Part shown: positions 16,604 through 24,807 of the stretch, piece by piece
Numbering within the stretch: position 1 is the stretch's first letter
How the letters are laid out: each line of letters starts with the position of its first letter
Assembly: GCA_031549525.1 (NCBI GenBank)
Contig: JAVBPQ010000125.1
Span: 1 to 38,576 of the forward strand
From: WQUF01 sp031549525
GTDB lineage: Bacteria; Bacillota; Clostridia; Clostridiales; Clostridiaceae
Direction: 5' to 3'
DNA: 38,576 nt
Program-made: the position numbers and the translations under genes
Notes under the pieces: model-generated
Databases searched by the model: none
Told to the model about the DNA's origin: nothing
What the model saw: only the letters and a program-made list of their open reading frames with translations

Positions 16604-17416
16604 ATGGATAATATGCCGATAAGTTTAAAAGAATTAAATGAACTCTTTAATGAAAAAATAAATTTATATATCAATGAAGGAAAAGACAATGAAGAATTTC
16701 AAAATTTTATAGAATACCTTTCAAAGGATAATAGGATTGGTGCAAAACTATTAATGGATAAAATTAAGAAAATGGAATTAAGCAGAGAAGAAGAGATAAA
16801 AAGAGTTAAAGAAATGTACGATTTAGATAGGTCTTTTAAAGTTGTCCATATTGCAGGAGCAGATGAAGTCGGAAGAGGTCCCTTAGCAGGTCCTATTGTA
16901 GCTGCTGCTGTTATTTTAGAATCAAATCTATCTGAAAGCGATATGATACTTGGGATTAAAGATTCTAAGAAGTTAAGTCCAAAGGTTAGAAAAGAGCTTT
17001 CAGAGATTATAAAAGAAAAGGCAATAGGCTATAATATAGCATCTATAAGCAACAAGGAGATAGATAAATACGGTATACAATGGTGTAATGTAGAGGTTTT
17101 AAGAAGAGCAGTATTTGGATTAAAGCCTACTCCTGATTATGTTCTTTCAGATGGATATGCCATTAAAGGTTTAAATATACCAACATCCAATATAATAAAA
17201 GGAGATGAATATAGTGCATCAATTGCTGCAGCTTCTATTGTAGCAAAAGTCTTTAGGGATGAATTGATGATCGAATATTCTAAAAATTATCCAGAATATA
17301 ATTTTGAAGCCAATATGGGCTATGGTACTAAAGAGCATATTGCAGCTCTCACTATCTATGGCCCTACTCCCATACATAGGAAGAAGTTTATTAGAAATTT
17401 TATAGATAAAGAATAA
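16604..17416 (+). CDS. rnhB: Ribonuclease HII
   Basis: A 270-residue enzyme that cuts RNA in RNA-DNA hybrids and at embedded ribonucleotides. The catalytic motif is AGADEVGRGPLAG (D87, E88), followed by KDSKKL and SDGYAIKG. About 75 residues precede the catalytic domain, the N-terminal extension normal for Firmicutes RnhB. The start is the ATG at 16604, two bases past the rbgA stop with AAAGGGA 8 bases upstream; an ATG at 16568 inside rbgA would add 12 unconserved residues. Confidence 0.96.
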   Translation: MDNMPISLKELNELFNEKINLYINEGKDNEEFQNFIEYLSKDNRIGAKLLMDKIKKMELSREEEIKRVKEMYDLDRSFKVVHIAGADEVGRGPLAGPIVAAAVILESNLSESDMILGIKDSKKLSPKVRKELSEIIKEKAIGYNIASISNKEIDKYGIQWCNVEVLRRAVFGLKPTPDYVLSDGYAIKGLNIPTSNIIKGDEYSASIAAASIVAKVFRDELMIEYSKNYPEYNFEANMGYGTKEHIAALTIYGPTPIHRKKFIRNFIDKE

Positions 17417-17453
17417 TCTTTTTAAAAAACAATTTAACCTGGAGGTATCTTAA

Positions 17454-18566
17454 TTGGAAAAGTCAAAAGTCTATTTTACAAATTTAAAAACTAAACCAAA
17501 TATGAATTTAATTCAAAAGCTTGAAACTTTAGTAAAAAAAGCTGGCATTGAAACCATTGATTTTAAAAACAAATTTACTGCTATAAAGATTCATCTTGGC
17601 GAACCTGGAAACTTAGCATATTTAAGACCAAATTATGCAGCTAAAATTGTAAGCTTAATTAAATCTTTAGGAGGGTCTGTATTCTTAACGGATTCAAACA
17701 CTCTCTATTCAGGAAGGCGTTCAAATGCTTTAGACCACCTTGAAAGTGCCTATGAAAATGGATTTAATCCCCTAGCTGTAGGATGTCATGTGATAATTGC
17801 TGATGGTTTAAAGGGCACTGATTATACAGAAGTTCCTGTAAATGAAGAGCATTGCAGGACTGCAAAGATTGGAACTGCTATAGCAGATGCTGATATAATT
17901 ATCTCAATGAATCACTTTAAAGGGCATGAGATGACAGGCTTTGGAGGAGCACTAAAAAATTTAGGTATGGGCAGTGCTTCCCGTGGAGGAAAACTTGAAA
18001 TGCACTCAAGCTCTCAACCTGTCATTAAAGATACCAATTGCGTAGGATGTCAGATGTGTTATAAAAATTGTGCACATGGAGCTATTTCTATGATAGATAA
18101 AAAAGCTGTCATAGATTATAAAAAATGCGTAGGATGCGGTCAATGCGTTGCAAGCTGTATGTATGATGCAGCGCAGGTTATTTGGGATGGTTCAGCTGAT
18201 ATTGCCTCAATGAAGATTTCAGAATATGCTAAAGCTGTCATTAAAGATAAGCCTAATTTTCACATAAGTTTTATTATGAATGTATCCCCTTATTGTGATT
18301 GTTGGGACAGCAATGATATAGCTATAGTACCTGATATTGGAATATGTGCATCCTTTGACCCTGTTGCTATAGATATAGCTTGCGCTGATCTTGTAAATAA
18401 AGCTCCTAAAATAAATGATTCCATAATTTCAAATTGCAAAGATCATGATGATAAGTTTAACCATATGCATTCAAATACAAACTGGAGAGTTCAAATAGAA
18501 CATGGGGAAAAGATTGGAATTGGCTCAAAGGAATATGAATTGATAGAAGTCCAGACTAGCATTTAA
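17454..18566 (+). CDS. DUF362 protein with two 4Fe-4S clusters
   Basis: A 370-residue protein. Residues about 1-190 and 245-365 are the DUF362 domain (KIHLGEPGN, DSNTLYSGRR, MNHFKGHEMTGFGGALKNLGMG). Between them lie two ferredoxin motifs, CVGCQMCYKNC (C196-C206) and CVGCGQCVASC (C225-C235). Such proteins are frequent in anaerobes and are presumed redox proteins; the reaction is unknown. The start is a TTG at 17454 with GGAGG 9 bases upstream and no nearby ATG alternative. Terminator directly behind. Confidence 0.9.
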   Translation: MEKSKVYFTNLKTKPNMNLIQKLETLVKKAGIETIDFKNKFTAIKIHLGEPGNLAYLRPNYAAKIVSLIKSLGGSVFLTDSNTLYSGRRSNALDHLESAYENGFNPLAVGCHVIIADGLKGTDYTEVPVNEEHCRTAKIGTAIADADIIISMNHFKGHEMTGFGGALKNLGMGSASRGGKLEMHSSSQPVIKDTNCVGCQMCYKNCAHGAISMIDKKAVIDYKKCVGCGQCVASCMYDAAQVIWDGSADIASMKISEYAKAVIKDKPNFHISFIMNVSPYCDCWDSNDIAIVPDIGICASFDPVAIDIACADLVNKAPKINDSIISNCKDHDDKFNHMHSNTNWRVQIEHGEKIGIGSKEYELIEVQTSI

Positions 18567-18570
18567 AATT

Positions 18571-18600
18571 AAAAGGGGCCATAAACAGCCCCTTTTAAAA
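18571..18600. terminator. Bidirectional terminator
   Basis: AAAAGGGGC (18571-18579) pairs perfectly with GCCCCTTTT (18588-18596), 8-base loop. T-rich tails occur in both directions, serving the DUF362 gene (+) and the DUF4349 gene (-), which converge here. Confidence 0.9.
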
Positions 18601-19614
18601 TTATTTTTTGTCAACCTCATTATCTTTATCAACCTCATTACCTTTATTAACCTCATTACCTTTATTAACCTCATAATTCTCAACTTTTTTATTAATATTA
18701 AATTTAGGAGAATTATATTTAGGTTTAAAGCGCTTCACTATTTTCCATACTAGAAATGCAACAAGGGCTATCAATAAACCAATTGGGAAGAAATATATCA
18801 AGCTGATTATTAGGTTTCCAATAAAGCTTGAAGCAACGCTGATTCCTTCTAAAAATGCTTTAGCTATCCTCTCTCCAAAGTTTTTAGGGGTTTCTTCTAC
18901 CATGGTATATGAAGGAGTTTCATTTATATTTATGTTTATAGTAGAGTAACTGATCCTGTTATCTAAATTGCGAAGCTTGCCTTCTAATAGTTCTATCTCA
19001 GTTCTCACCCTTGCAAGCTCTTTCTCAACTTCTAAAAGATATTTTAACTCCTGACCTTTTGCAAGTATATCAAGGAGTCTTCCTTCTTGAACTTTTAAAC
19101 TTTTTATCCTAGCGTCGCTATCAAAATATGTTTCGCTCACATCTTCTGTATATATATTTTTATTTACGATGTTTCCAAAATCTGAGGAACCATTCATAAA
19201 AGCATCAAAATTAGCAGAAGGAATCCTTGCAACTATCTCTACACGATTTTTGCTGCTATTTAAACTTTGCACATATCCATTACTCTGTACAATCCTATCT
19301 GTTATGGTTTGCACAGTTTTATTGATCTCTTTTGTTTCAACAGATAAACCTCCATTTTTAATTATCTTAAGTGAAGGATTGTTATTTTCACTATTTTGAG
19401 AAATTACTTGAGATGATGAGCTTTGATTGCTTGCTACATCACCATAATCGAAATCTTGCATAGCACTTGATGTTGTATCAGCAGCTGCTGCCATTGTGTT
19501 GGCTGCTTCATATACTTCCTTTGGGGCCTCAAGCTTACCACTGTTACCACTACCACTGCAAGAGGTAAATATAAAAGCCATCAAAAATATAACTGCTATA
19601 AACTTTTTAGACAC
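18601..19614 (-). CDS. DUF4349 membrane lipoprotein
   Basis: A 337-residue protein. The signal ends in IFTSC, a lipobox, so the N-terminus is lipid-anchored outside the membrane. Residues about 85-240 match DUF4349 (IKNGGLSVETKEI, NGYVQSLNSSKN, IPSANFDAFM, YFDSDARIKSL) and include a coiled coil (LEVEKELARVRTEIELLEGKL). A transmembrane helix near residues 260-295 is followed by a basic tail and an acidic/Lys repeat. Start taken as GTG at 19614, 8 bases after AAGGAG; the GTG at 19623 overlaps that site. Function unknown; related proteins are cell-envelope proteins. Confidence 0.88.
   Translation of the reverse strand: MSKKFIAVIFLMAFIFTSCSGSGNSGKLEAPKEVYEAANTMAAAADTTSSAMQDFDYGDVASNQSSSSQVISQNSENNNPSLKIIKNGGLSVETKEINKTVQTITDRIVQSNGYVQSLNSSKNRVEIVARIPSANFDAFMNGSSDFGNIVNKNIYTEDVSETYFDSDARIKSLKVQEGRLLDILAKGQELKYLLEVEKELARVRTEIELLEGKLRNLDNRISYSTINININETPSYTMVEETPKNFGERIAKAFLEGISVASSFIGNLIISLIYFFPIGLLIALVAFLVWKIVKRFKPKYNSPKFNINKKVENYEVNKGNEVNKGNEVDKDNEVDKK
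18611..18676 (-). repeat. 18-bp tandem repeats in the DUF4349 C-terminus
   Basis: About 3.6 copies of an 18-bp unit (+ strand form TTAACCTCATTACCTTTA) begin at 18611, 18629, 18647 and 18665. They encode six-residue repeats EVNKGN/EVDKDN at the cytoplasmic end of the protein. Confidence 0.9.
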
Positions 19615-19617
19615 AAT

Positions 19618-19659
19618 TATCACTCCTTAATTATCTTTACAATATAAACCGGAGTGATA
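19618..19659 (-). promoter_or_regulatory. Inverted repeat covering the DUF4349 ribosome binding site
   Basis: In the leftward transcript TATCACTCC (19659-19651) can pair perfectly with GGAGTGATA (19626-19618), which holds the GGAG of the ribosome binding site. The loop is 24 bases. It could sequester the site if transcription starts upstream. Confidence 0.5.
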
Positions 19660-19679
19660 GAAAAAATATTACACTATTT

Positions 19680-20276
19680 TTAAAATTTATTAATAAACTT
19701 ATTTTCTTCTTCTATTTCCTCTAGAACAGAAAAACAATTATCTATTTTAGATAACCTCTCCTCTTTACTAAATTCGCTTTGCCCTAAAACATCTGCTTTA
19801 TGTACTTTTAACAATCGGAGAGTTTGCTCATATCCAAGCTTTTTAAACATTCTTCTAAGGATTTTTTTAGATGGTTTAAATACAGCATCATGATACATGA
19901 TAATTTCAATGATGCTATCGTGTATATAAGTTTCAACTCCCAAATCATTTAATATTTCTGATGCCATTTTAGCAGACCTTACGGGATGAGCATAGAAATG
20001 ATCAATACCATTCTCATCTGTAGTCTTTGATGCTGGCTTTCCAATATCATGAAACAAAATAGCAAGGCGAACTATTAAATCACAAGGAGAATTTTTTAAA
20101 GCCCGCATAGTATGAGAAAATACATCATATTTATGATAAGGATTATTTTGCTCAATCCCTTTACAATGATAAAGTGCAGGAAAGAATTCTAAATTATCTT
20201 CAAGCCATTTAACAAACTCTTCATAATCCCTTAATATAAAGTCATAAAGCTCAAATTTTAATCCCTCTAATCTCAT
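19680..20276 (-). CDS. HD-domain phosphohydrolase
   Basis: A 198-residue metal-dependent hydrolase of the HD superfamily. H55 (DVFSHTMRAL) and H76-D77 (LFHDIGKPASK) form the HD motif, and HPVRSAKMASEIL and YHDAVF supply further ligands. The arrangement resembles the HD part of CCA-adding enzymes and small nucleotidases. Its first codons overlap the end of the upstream nucleotidyltransferase gene by 26 bases, so the two are made together. The substrate is likely a nucleotide or 2',3'-cyclic phosphate; this is inference. Confidence 0.85.
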   Translation of the reverse strand: MRLEGLKFELYDFILRDYEEFVKWLEDNLEFFPALYHCKGIEQNNPYHKYDVFSHTMRALKNSPCDLIVRLAILFHDIGKPASKTTDENGIDHFYAHPVRSAKMASEILNDLGVETYIHDSIIEIIMYHDAVFKPSKKILRRMFKKLGYEQTLRLLKVHKADVLGQSEFSKEERLSKIDNCFSVLEEIEEENKFINKF

Positions 20277-21273
20277 AATCCCTCTTTAGTCCTCTCTCAT
20301 TGATTTCAATTACTAATTCTTCAACCTTTTTTAAATCAGGTTTATCTGGAAGATCTGTATTTTCTCTTGCATATTCAAAATCTTTTTCAAGCTCTTCCAC
20401 AAACTCAAAGAATTCAGAATTATATGTGCCATCAGAATTCATATACTTACCATTTCTTATCTCAATTAGTAAATCATGTTCCTTTTCTCTAAATGTATTT
20501 ATTCCCTTTCCTGTTAATATATCTAAACCCATAAAATAAAGGCGTACAAGGTGCATGGCATGTTTATTTAAATGTATTTCATCCTTTTTATTATTTCTAT
20601 GACGTATTTTATCATAATCCCTTACGCAATTACTCATCTCTGAATAAATTCCTAAAAAATCCCTGATAGGATAATTTTTAAGGTTAATATCAAAAGTAAC
20701 TTCCCCTTCTTCATTTAAATTGAGTTTTATACTTCCATATTCAAAATCCTCATAGGTATGTTTAAAATGTATAATCTGATTTTGAAGGCTGTTCATTATA
20801 TGCTTCTCTTTATCTTTCTTACTTAAAGCATCCCTTGCAATGGCATTTTGAAGCCTTCTCATCTGTTGAGTTGCATATCCTAAAAAGCTATGGGCTGCTA
20901 TCTTAGATAAAAACAATCCTGCATTATCTTTTAAAAGCTTTCCCTCATCTCTAATCTCTATATAATGCTCAGCCTTGCAACCTAATATTTCTATGGTATT
21001 AGGGTTACAGCTTAATAAAAGAGGAATCATCTTAGAAAAAGAATAGATTACGGTATCTGTCACTGTTTCTACATATTGCTCAAACCTATCAAATCCTAAA
21101 AGCTGCTCTCTTTTATTAAAACAAATGCCACGTATATCTAAATCTGAATTTTTATTATTTGTACCATAAGCATAGCTTCCTCCAAGAGCTAAAAGCATTA
21201 TATTATCCCTGCAATGTTCATCAGTGCGCAAAAAATTATATTCTTCTCTTTGAAGTATCTCTTTAATATTCAA
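20251..21273 (-). CDS. RlaP-like DNA polymerase beta superfamily nucleotidyltransferase
   Basis: A 340-residue protein with the nucleotidyltransferase motif GGSYAYGTNNKNSDLDIRG (G32-S33, D44, D46). The following NPNTIEILG and FLGYATQQMRRLQNA regions fit the group of predicted nucleotidyltransferases to which RlaP, an RNA-repair-associated family, belongs; I assign this from pattern, not search. The start is TTG at 21273 behind AAAGGA, with no nearby ATG. It overlaps the HD gene by 26 bases. A joint role in RNA end processing or nucleotide signalling is plausible, but the acceptor is unknown. Confidence 0.8.
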   Translation of the reverse strand: MNIKEILQREEYNFLRTDEHCRDNIMLLALGGSYAYGTNNKNSDLDIRGICFNKREQLLGFDRFEQYVETVTDTVIYSFSKMIPLLLSCNPNTIEILGCKAEHYIEIRDEGKLLKDNAGLFLSKIAAHSFLGYATQQMRRLQNAIARDALSKKDKEKHIMNSLQNQIIHFKHTYEDFEYGSIKLNLNEEGEVTFDINLKNYPIRDFLGIYSEMSNCVRDYDKIRHRNNKKDEIHLNKHAMHLVRLYFMGLDILTGKGINTFREKEHDLLIEIRNGKYMNSDGTYNSEFFEFVEELEKDFEYARENTDLPDKPDLKKVEELVIEINERGLKRDYEIRGIKI

Positions 21274-21343
21274 TATAATCTATCCTTTCTCAAGATTTTC
21301 AATTCTTCTTTTAACATAAGCTCTGAAATTTTAGAGTAAGTGA

Positions 21344-22216
21344 CTAATTAAACTGGTTTATAATTTTAACTTCATCATTTACGTCGCAATCCCCGATCTT
21401 AATCTGAGGCTTATTTTTCCCATGAAAATCACTTCCACAAGTTATAACTAGATTATATTCTATAGCTTTATCATAAAAAAATTCTATTTCAGATATGCTA
21501 TGATATGAGGAAAACACTTCAATACCTTTAATACCTTCTTTAATTATCTTATCTATAAGCTGAAAATTATCTTTTAAATTTTGCCCTGGGTGAGCTAAAA
21601 CAGATATCCCCCCTGTTTCATGTATAATATTTTTGGCATCATTTAATCTCATATATTGAACAGGCACATAGGCTTGCTTTCCCTTTGCAAAGAAATCCCA
21701 ATAGAAGTTTACATATGGCATATCGCTTTTATCTCCACCCTTTAGATAAGGTTTTAATATAGGATTAAGGATGGCATCATCTCTATTTAAAACAATTTCA
21801 GCAATTATCTCCCCTGTAACAATTCCATCTTGTGCAATATCAAAAACTTCCTCTTCCTTTATGTCAATATCAGTAGCTTTTTTAAACCTATATATCTTTT
21901 CAGAAGCTATGGACTTTTCTTTATCTACTATATAATTCTCTATTTCTAAAAATCTTTTATCTGTATAATCAAATCCATAACCTAATAGATGAAAATTTAT
22001 ATCATCATAAACACAATCTATCTCAATTCCTGAGAGCACTTTGATTTTCTTTTCTATGCCTAATTTTATGGCTTTATCTACACCTCTTACTGTATTATGG
22101 TCACTTATCGAGACTATCTTCATATCTTCTTTTTCACACATTTCCATTATATCTTCAACTGAAAACTCTGCATCAGCACTATTAATTGAATGGATGTGTA
22201 AATCTATTTTTGTCAT
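21344..22216 (-). CDS. PHP-domain phosphoesterase
   Basis: A 290-residue protein of the TrpH/YciV-type PHP family. Metal-binding motifs are IDLHIHS (H7, H9), SISDHNT (D39-H40), GIEID, VLAHPGQN and CGSDFHG. E. coli YciV (RNase AM) degrades short RNAs and 3',5'-bisphosphates, so a nucleic-acid or nucleotide phosphoesterase role is likely. It is upstream of the nucleotidyltransferase/HD pair on the same strand, 70 bases apart with no clear terminator, so the three may form one transcript concerned with RNA or nucleotide phosphates. Confidence 0.88.
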   Translation of the reverse strand: MTKIDLHIHSINSADAEFSVEDIMEMCEKEDMKIVSISDHNTVRGVDKAIKLGIEKKIKVLSGIEIDCVYDDINFHLLGYGFDYTDKRFLEIENYIVDKEKSIASEKIYRFKKATDIDIKEEEVFDIAQDGIVTGEIIAEIVLNRDDAILNPILKPYLKGGDKSDMPYVNFYWDFFAKGKQAYVPVQYMRLNDAKNIIHETGGISVLAHPGQNLKDNFQLIDKIIKEGIKGIEVFSSYHSISEIEFFYDKAIEYNLVITCGSDFHGKNKPQIKIGDCDVNDEVKIINQFN

Positions 22217-22251
22217 TGTATCTCCAATCTATCTTTTAAAATTTAACCATC

Positions 22252-22280
22252 TTGACATAAATTCACTTTAGAAATATGAT
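22252..22280 (+). promoter_or_regulatory. Strong promoter of the HipA-like gene
   Basis: A consensus TTGACA (22252-22257), 17 bases, TATGAT (22275-22280). Predicted start near 22287, giving a leader of about 100 bases. Confidence 0.8.
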
Positions 22281-22387
22281 TTTAAGAACGATGATCTACT
22301 ATTAAATTTTAAACCATTAAATATCATTTAGAAAGACCCAAAATTTTAAAAGGAGAATTAGAATAAAAATCGAAAGGAAAATCAAGT

Positions 22388-23542
22388 ATGCAATATGTGC
22401 TGACGAATAAAAACACACCTATACTTATCTGTGAAATTGATGAAACCAGTAATGCAATCATAAAAATAACAGACATGTTAAATCCCGAATATCTTCCTAT
22501 AGGAATAAACCCCAAAAAAGAATATTTACGCAAAGAATTAAATGACTGGTGGAGAGAAAGATCCATTCCGGCGAGCCGTCAAGGACTGCAAGAAGCTTTA
22601 TTAAATATGGGCATTGCAAACAAAGATTACTTATTGACAAAAGGCTTAGGATTAAGCCTTTCTGACCAATACTGGATTAATCCACAGGGTCAGCTAGATT
22701 GGAATACAGTTAATTTCTTCGATAACTCATTTTCCTATGAAGTTGGTGACATTTTATTCGGCGAACGCACAAACTACAAAGAGCTTAATTTGATGTCGCC
22801 TGATAACACATCTGACGGATGGCTTAAAAAACGATGGAAGATAATAAACGACGAACGATGCTTGATCAAAGGCGGTAGTACTAATTCAATGCAAGAGCCT
22901 ATAAATGAAGCATTTGTATCAGAAGTAATAAATGCTATGGATTTCAAAAATTTTGTTCCGTATGAACTTAATATAGTAGACGAAGTGCCATACAGTGTTT
23001 GTAAAAACTTCATTACAAAAGATACTGAGCTAGTAACCGCATACCAAATTTTGCAGACATCGCCAAAACCCAATGATGTGGCATGGAAAACACATTTCCT
23101 AAACTGTTGTGACAAACTGCAAATACCTGAAGCAAAAGAAAATCTTGACTTTATGCTTGCTCTGGACTATTTAATCAGGAATACAGATAGACATACAACA
23201 AACTTTGGTGCGATTCGTGATATAAATACACTCAAATTTGTAGGAATGGCTCCTGTGTTCGATAGTGGTACAAGTTTATGGCACGATGTATCAACTGAAG
23301 TTATTTCACCATTTAATAAATTTAAAACAAGACCATTTCACGAAGATCCAAAAAAACAATTAAAATTAATATCATCATTTGATAATTTTGATTTGACAAA
23401 ACTAAAAAATATATCATCTAAATTCAACGACTTACTAATTCAGTCACCAACTATAAGTGCTATCAGAAGAGAAAGGCTGTGTAACAGTTTTGATAAACAC
23501 AAAGACAATTTTCTAAACCTTATAAATAATATGGCAATATAA
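22388..23542 (+). CDS. Orphan HipA-like protein kinase
   Basis: A 384-residue protein whose C-terminal half has HipA kinase motifs: an ATP-loop region (CLIKGGSTNSMQEPINEAF, K161), the catalytic loop NTDRHTTNFG (D267, N272) and the metal-binding PVFDSGTSL (D292). The N-terminal part (residues 1-150) lacks the usual HipA N1 domain and includes ELNDWWRERSIPASRQGL, seen in a Clostridia-associated HipA/CtkA-like group. No HipB-like gene lies on either side. Arginine codons are often CGT, CGC or CGA, unlike the AGA-dominated neighbours, which suggests transfer. AAAGGA is 10 bases before the ATG. It has its own promoter and terminator. The role, toxin or regulatory kinase, is open. Confidence 0.85.
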   Translation: MQYVLTNKNTPILICEIDETSNAIIKITDMLNPEYLPIGINPKKEYLRKELNDWWRERSIPASRQGLQEALLNMGIANKDYLLTKGLGLSLSDQYWINPQGQLDWNTVNFFDNSFSYEVGDILFGERTNYKELNLMSPDNTSDGWLKKRWKIINDERCLIKGGSTNSMQEPINEAFVSEVINAMDFKNFVPYELNIVDEVPYSVCKNFITKDTELVTAYQILQTSPKPNDVAWKTHFLNCCDKLQIPEAKENLDFMLALDYLIRNTDRHTTNFGAIRDINTLKFVGMAPVFDSGTSLWHDVSTEVISPFNKFKTRPFHEDPKKQLKLISSFDNFDLTKLKNISSKFNDLLIQSPTISAIRRERLCNSFDKHKDNFLNLINNMAI

Positions 23543-23882
23543 TCTGTTTTTAAAAAAACTGACACTAAACTTAATTTATTCTCAGAATTAAAATATGAAT
23601 GCGGATAATAACGAGTTTGAAACATAAAATAGCAACACATTTCAGGGCTTATTCTGGAGTGTGTTATTTTTTTATAATAAATGAACAAATCGAGATTATT
23701 TTTAGATAATTTTTTTTAACTTTAGATCTATGTGAAATTCTATATCTTAAATTTTAAGTTTTTTTAGAATCAAAGCTTGCTTTCTCTATTTTTTATCTAT
23801 GTACCAAATGTGAGCTATAATGTTTACAAACTATCAATTTTGGATATTAATATAAAAAATATATTTTAATGGAGTAAGGAAG
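23543..23882. other. Intergenic region between hipA-like and methyltransferase genes
   Basis: 340 bases holding the terminator at 23631-23673 and, nearer the methyltransferase, TATAAT at 23816-23821 with only a weak -35 (TTATCT, 23793-23798). GGAGTAAGGAAG precedes the next ATG. Nothing else was seen. Confidence 0.5.
23631..23673 (+). terminator. Terminator of the HipA-like gene
   Basis: AACACATTTCAG (23634-23645) pairs with CTGGAGTGTGTT (23654-23665), with two G-T pairs, an 8-base loop and a seven-T run. Confidence 0.85.
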
Positions 23883-24785
23883 ATGAATACTGAATATCTA
23901 GGTAAAGTAAAGCTTGATTACACATTTTATAATAAAAATGATGTATATTCTGATGGTGATATTGAAGATTATATGCTTGAAATTGTAAGAGATAAAGAAA
24001 GATATGAAAAAATATTGACAAATGAATCAAGATGGTCAATATTATATCATTTTTCACCCATTAGAAAAAATATCATTGAATGGTATCCATTTGAAAAAGG
24101 TGCTCATATTTTAGAAATTGGCTCAGGTTGTGGTGCAGTTACAGGAGCTTTTTGTAAGGATACATATATCACTTGTATTGAACTATCAAAAAAAAGATCA
24201 TTGATAAACGCTTATAGACATCAAAATATTGATAACATTGAAATAATAGTAGGAAACTTTAATGATATAAAATTCAATAAAAAATTTGACTTTATAACTC
24301 TTATAGGAGTCCTTGAGTATGCAAAATTATACACAAATACCAATAATCCTTATGTCGATTTTTTGAAAAATATAAGGACATTTTTAAAAGATACAGGAAA
24401 ATTAATACTAGCTATTGAAAATAAGTATGGACTAAAGTACTGGGCTGGAGCAAAGGAAGATCATACAAATATAGCTTTTGAAGGAATTGAAGGTTACAAT
24501 GTGAATAATAATATAACAACATTTTCCAAGCAAGAATTGATAAATATTTTAAATGAAGCAGGTTTTTCCTATGAAAGGTTTTATTATCCATATCCAGATT
24601 ATAAATTACCACATATTATTTATTCAGATAAATTACTTCCTAAAAAAGGTCAATTAACTATAAATAATTTTAATTATGACAATGAAAGATTAACCTTGTT
24701 CAATGAACAAAGAGTTTATGACGGCCTTATTAAAAATGGTCTATTTGAATTATTCTCAAATTCTTTTTTAATAATTGCAAGCTGA
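23883..24785 (+). CDS. Class I SAM-dependent methyltransferase, surface-glycan type
   Basis: A 300-residue methyltransferase. Motif I is ILEIGSGCGAVTG, with the acidic end of strand beta-2 in TCIELSKKR and motif IV near FDFITLIGVLEY. The segment AIENKYGLKYWAGAKEDHT is a pattern I associate with methyltransferase modules in multidomain surface-polysaccharide proteins of Clostridia. The first 75 residues form a separate N-terminal region. It is followed after 22 bases by a kinase-like gene. Together they resemble the methyltransferase and kinase halves of WbdD, which phosphorylates and methylates the end of O-antigen chains. The target here is unknown. Confidence 0.82.
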   Translation: MNTEYLGKVKLDYTFYNKNDVYSDGDIEDYMLEIVRDKERYEKILTNESRWSILYHFSPIRKNIIEWYPFEKGAHILEIGSGCGAVTGAFCKDTYITCIELSKKRSLINAYRHQNIDNIEIIVGNFNDIKFNKKFDFITLIGVLEYAKLYTNTNNPYVDFLKNIRTFLKDTGKLILAIENKYGLKYWAGAKEDHTNIAFEGIEGYNVNNNITTFSKQELINILNEAGFSYERFYYPYPDYKLPHIIYSDKLLPKKGQLTINNFNYDNERLTLFNEQRVYDGLIKNGLFELFSNSFLIIAS

Positions 24786-24807
24786 ATATGAAAATGGAGA
24801 TGAGTTT

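Noticed and set aside
22217..22387. Possible HipB antitoxin gene ahead of the HipA-like gene
   Set aside because: The interval is only 171 bases, filled by a promoter and leader, and no helix-turn-helix frame is present.
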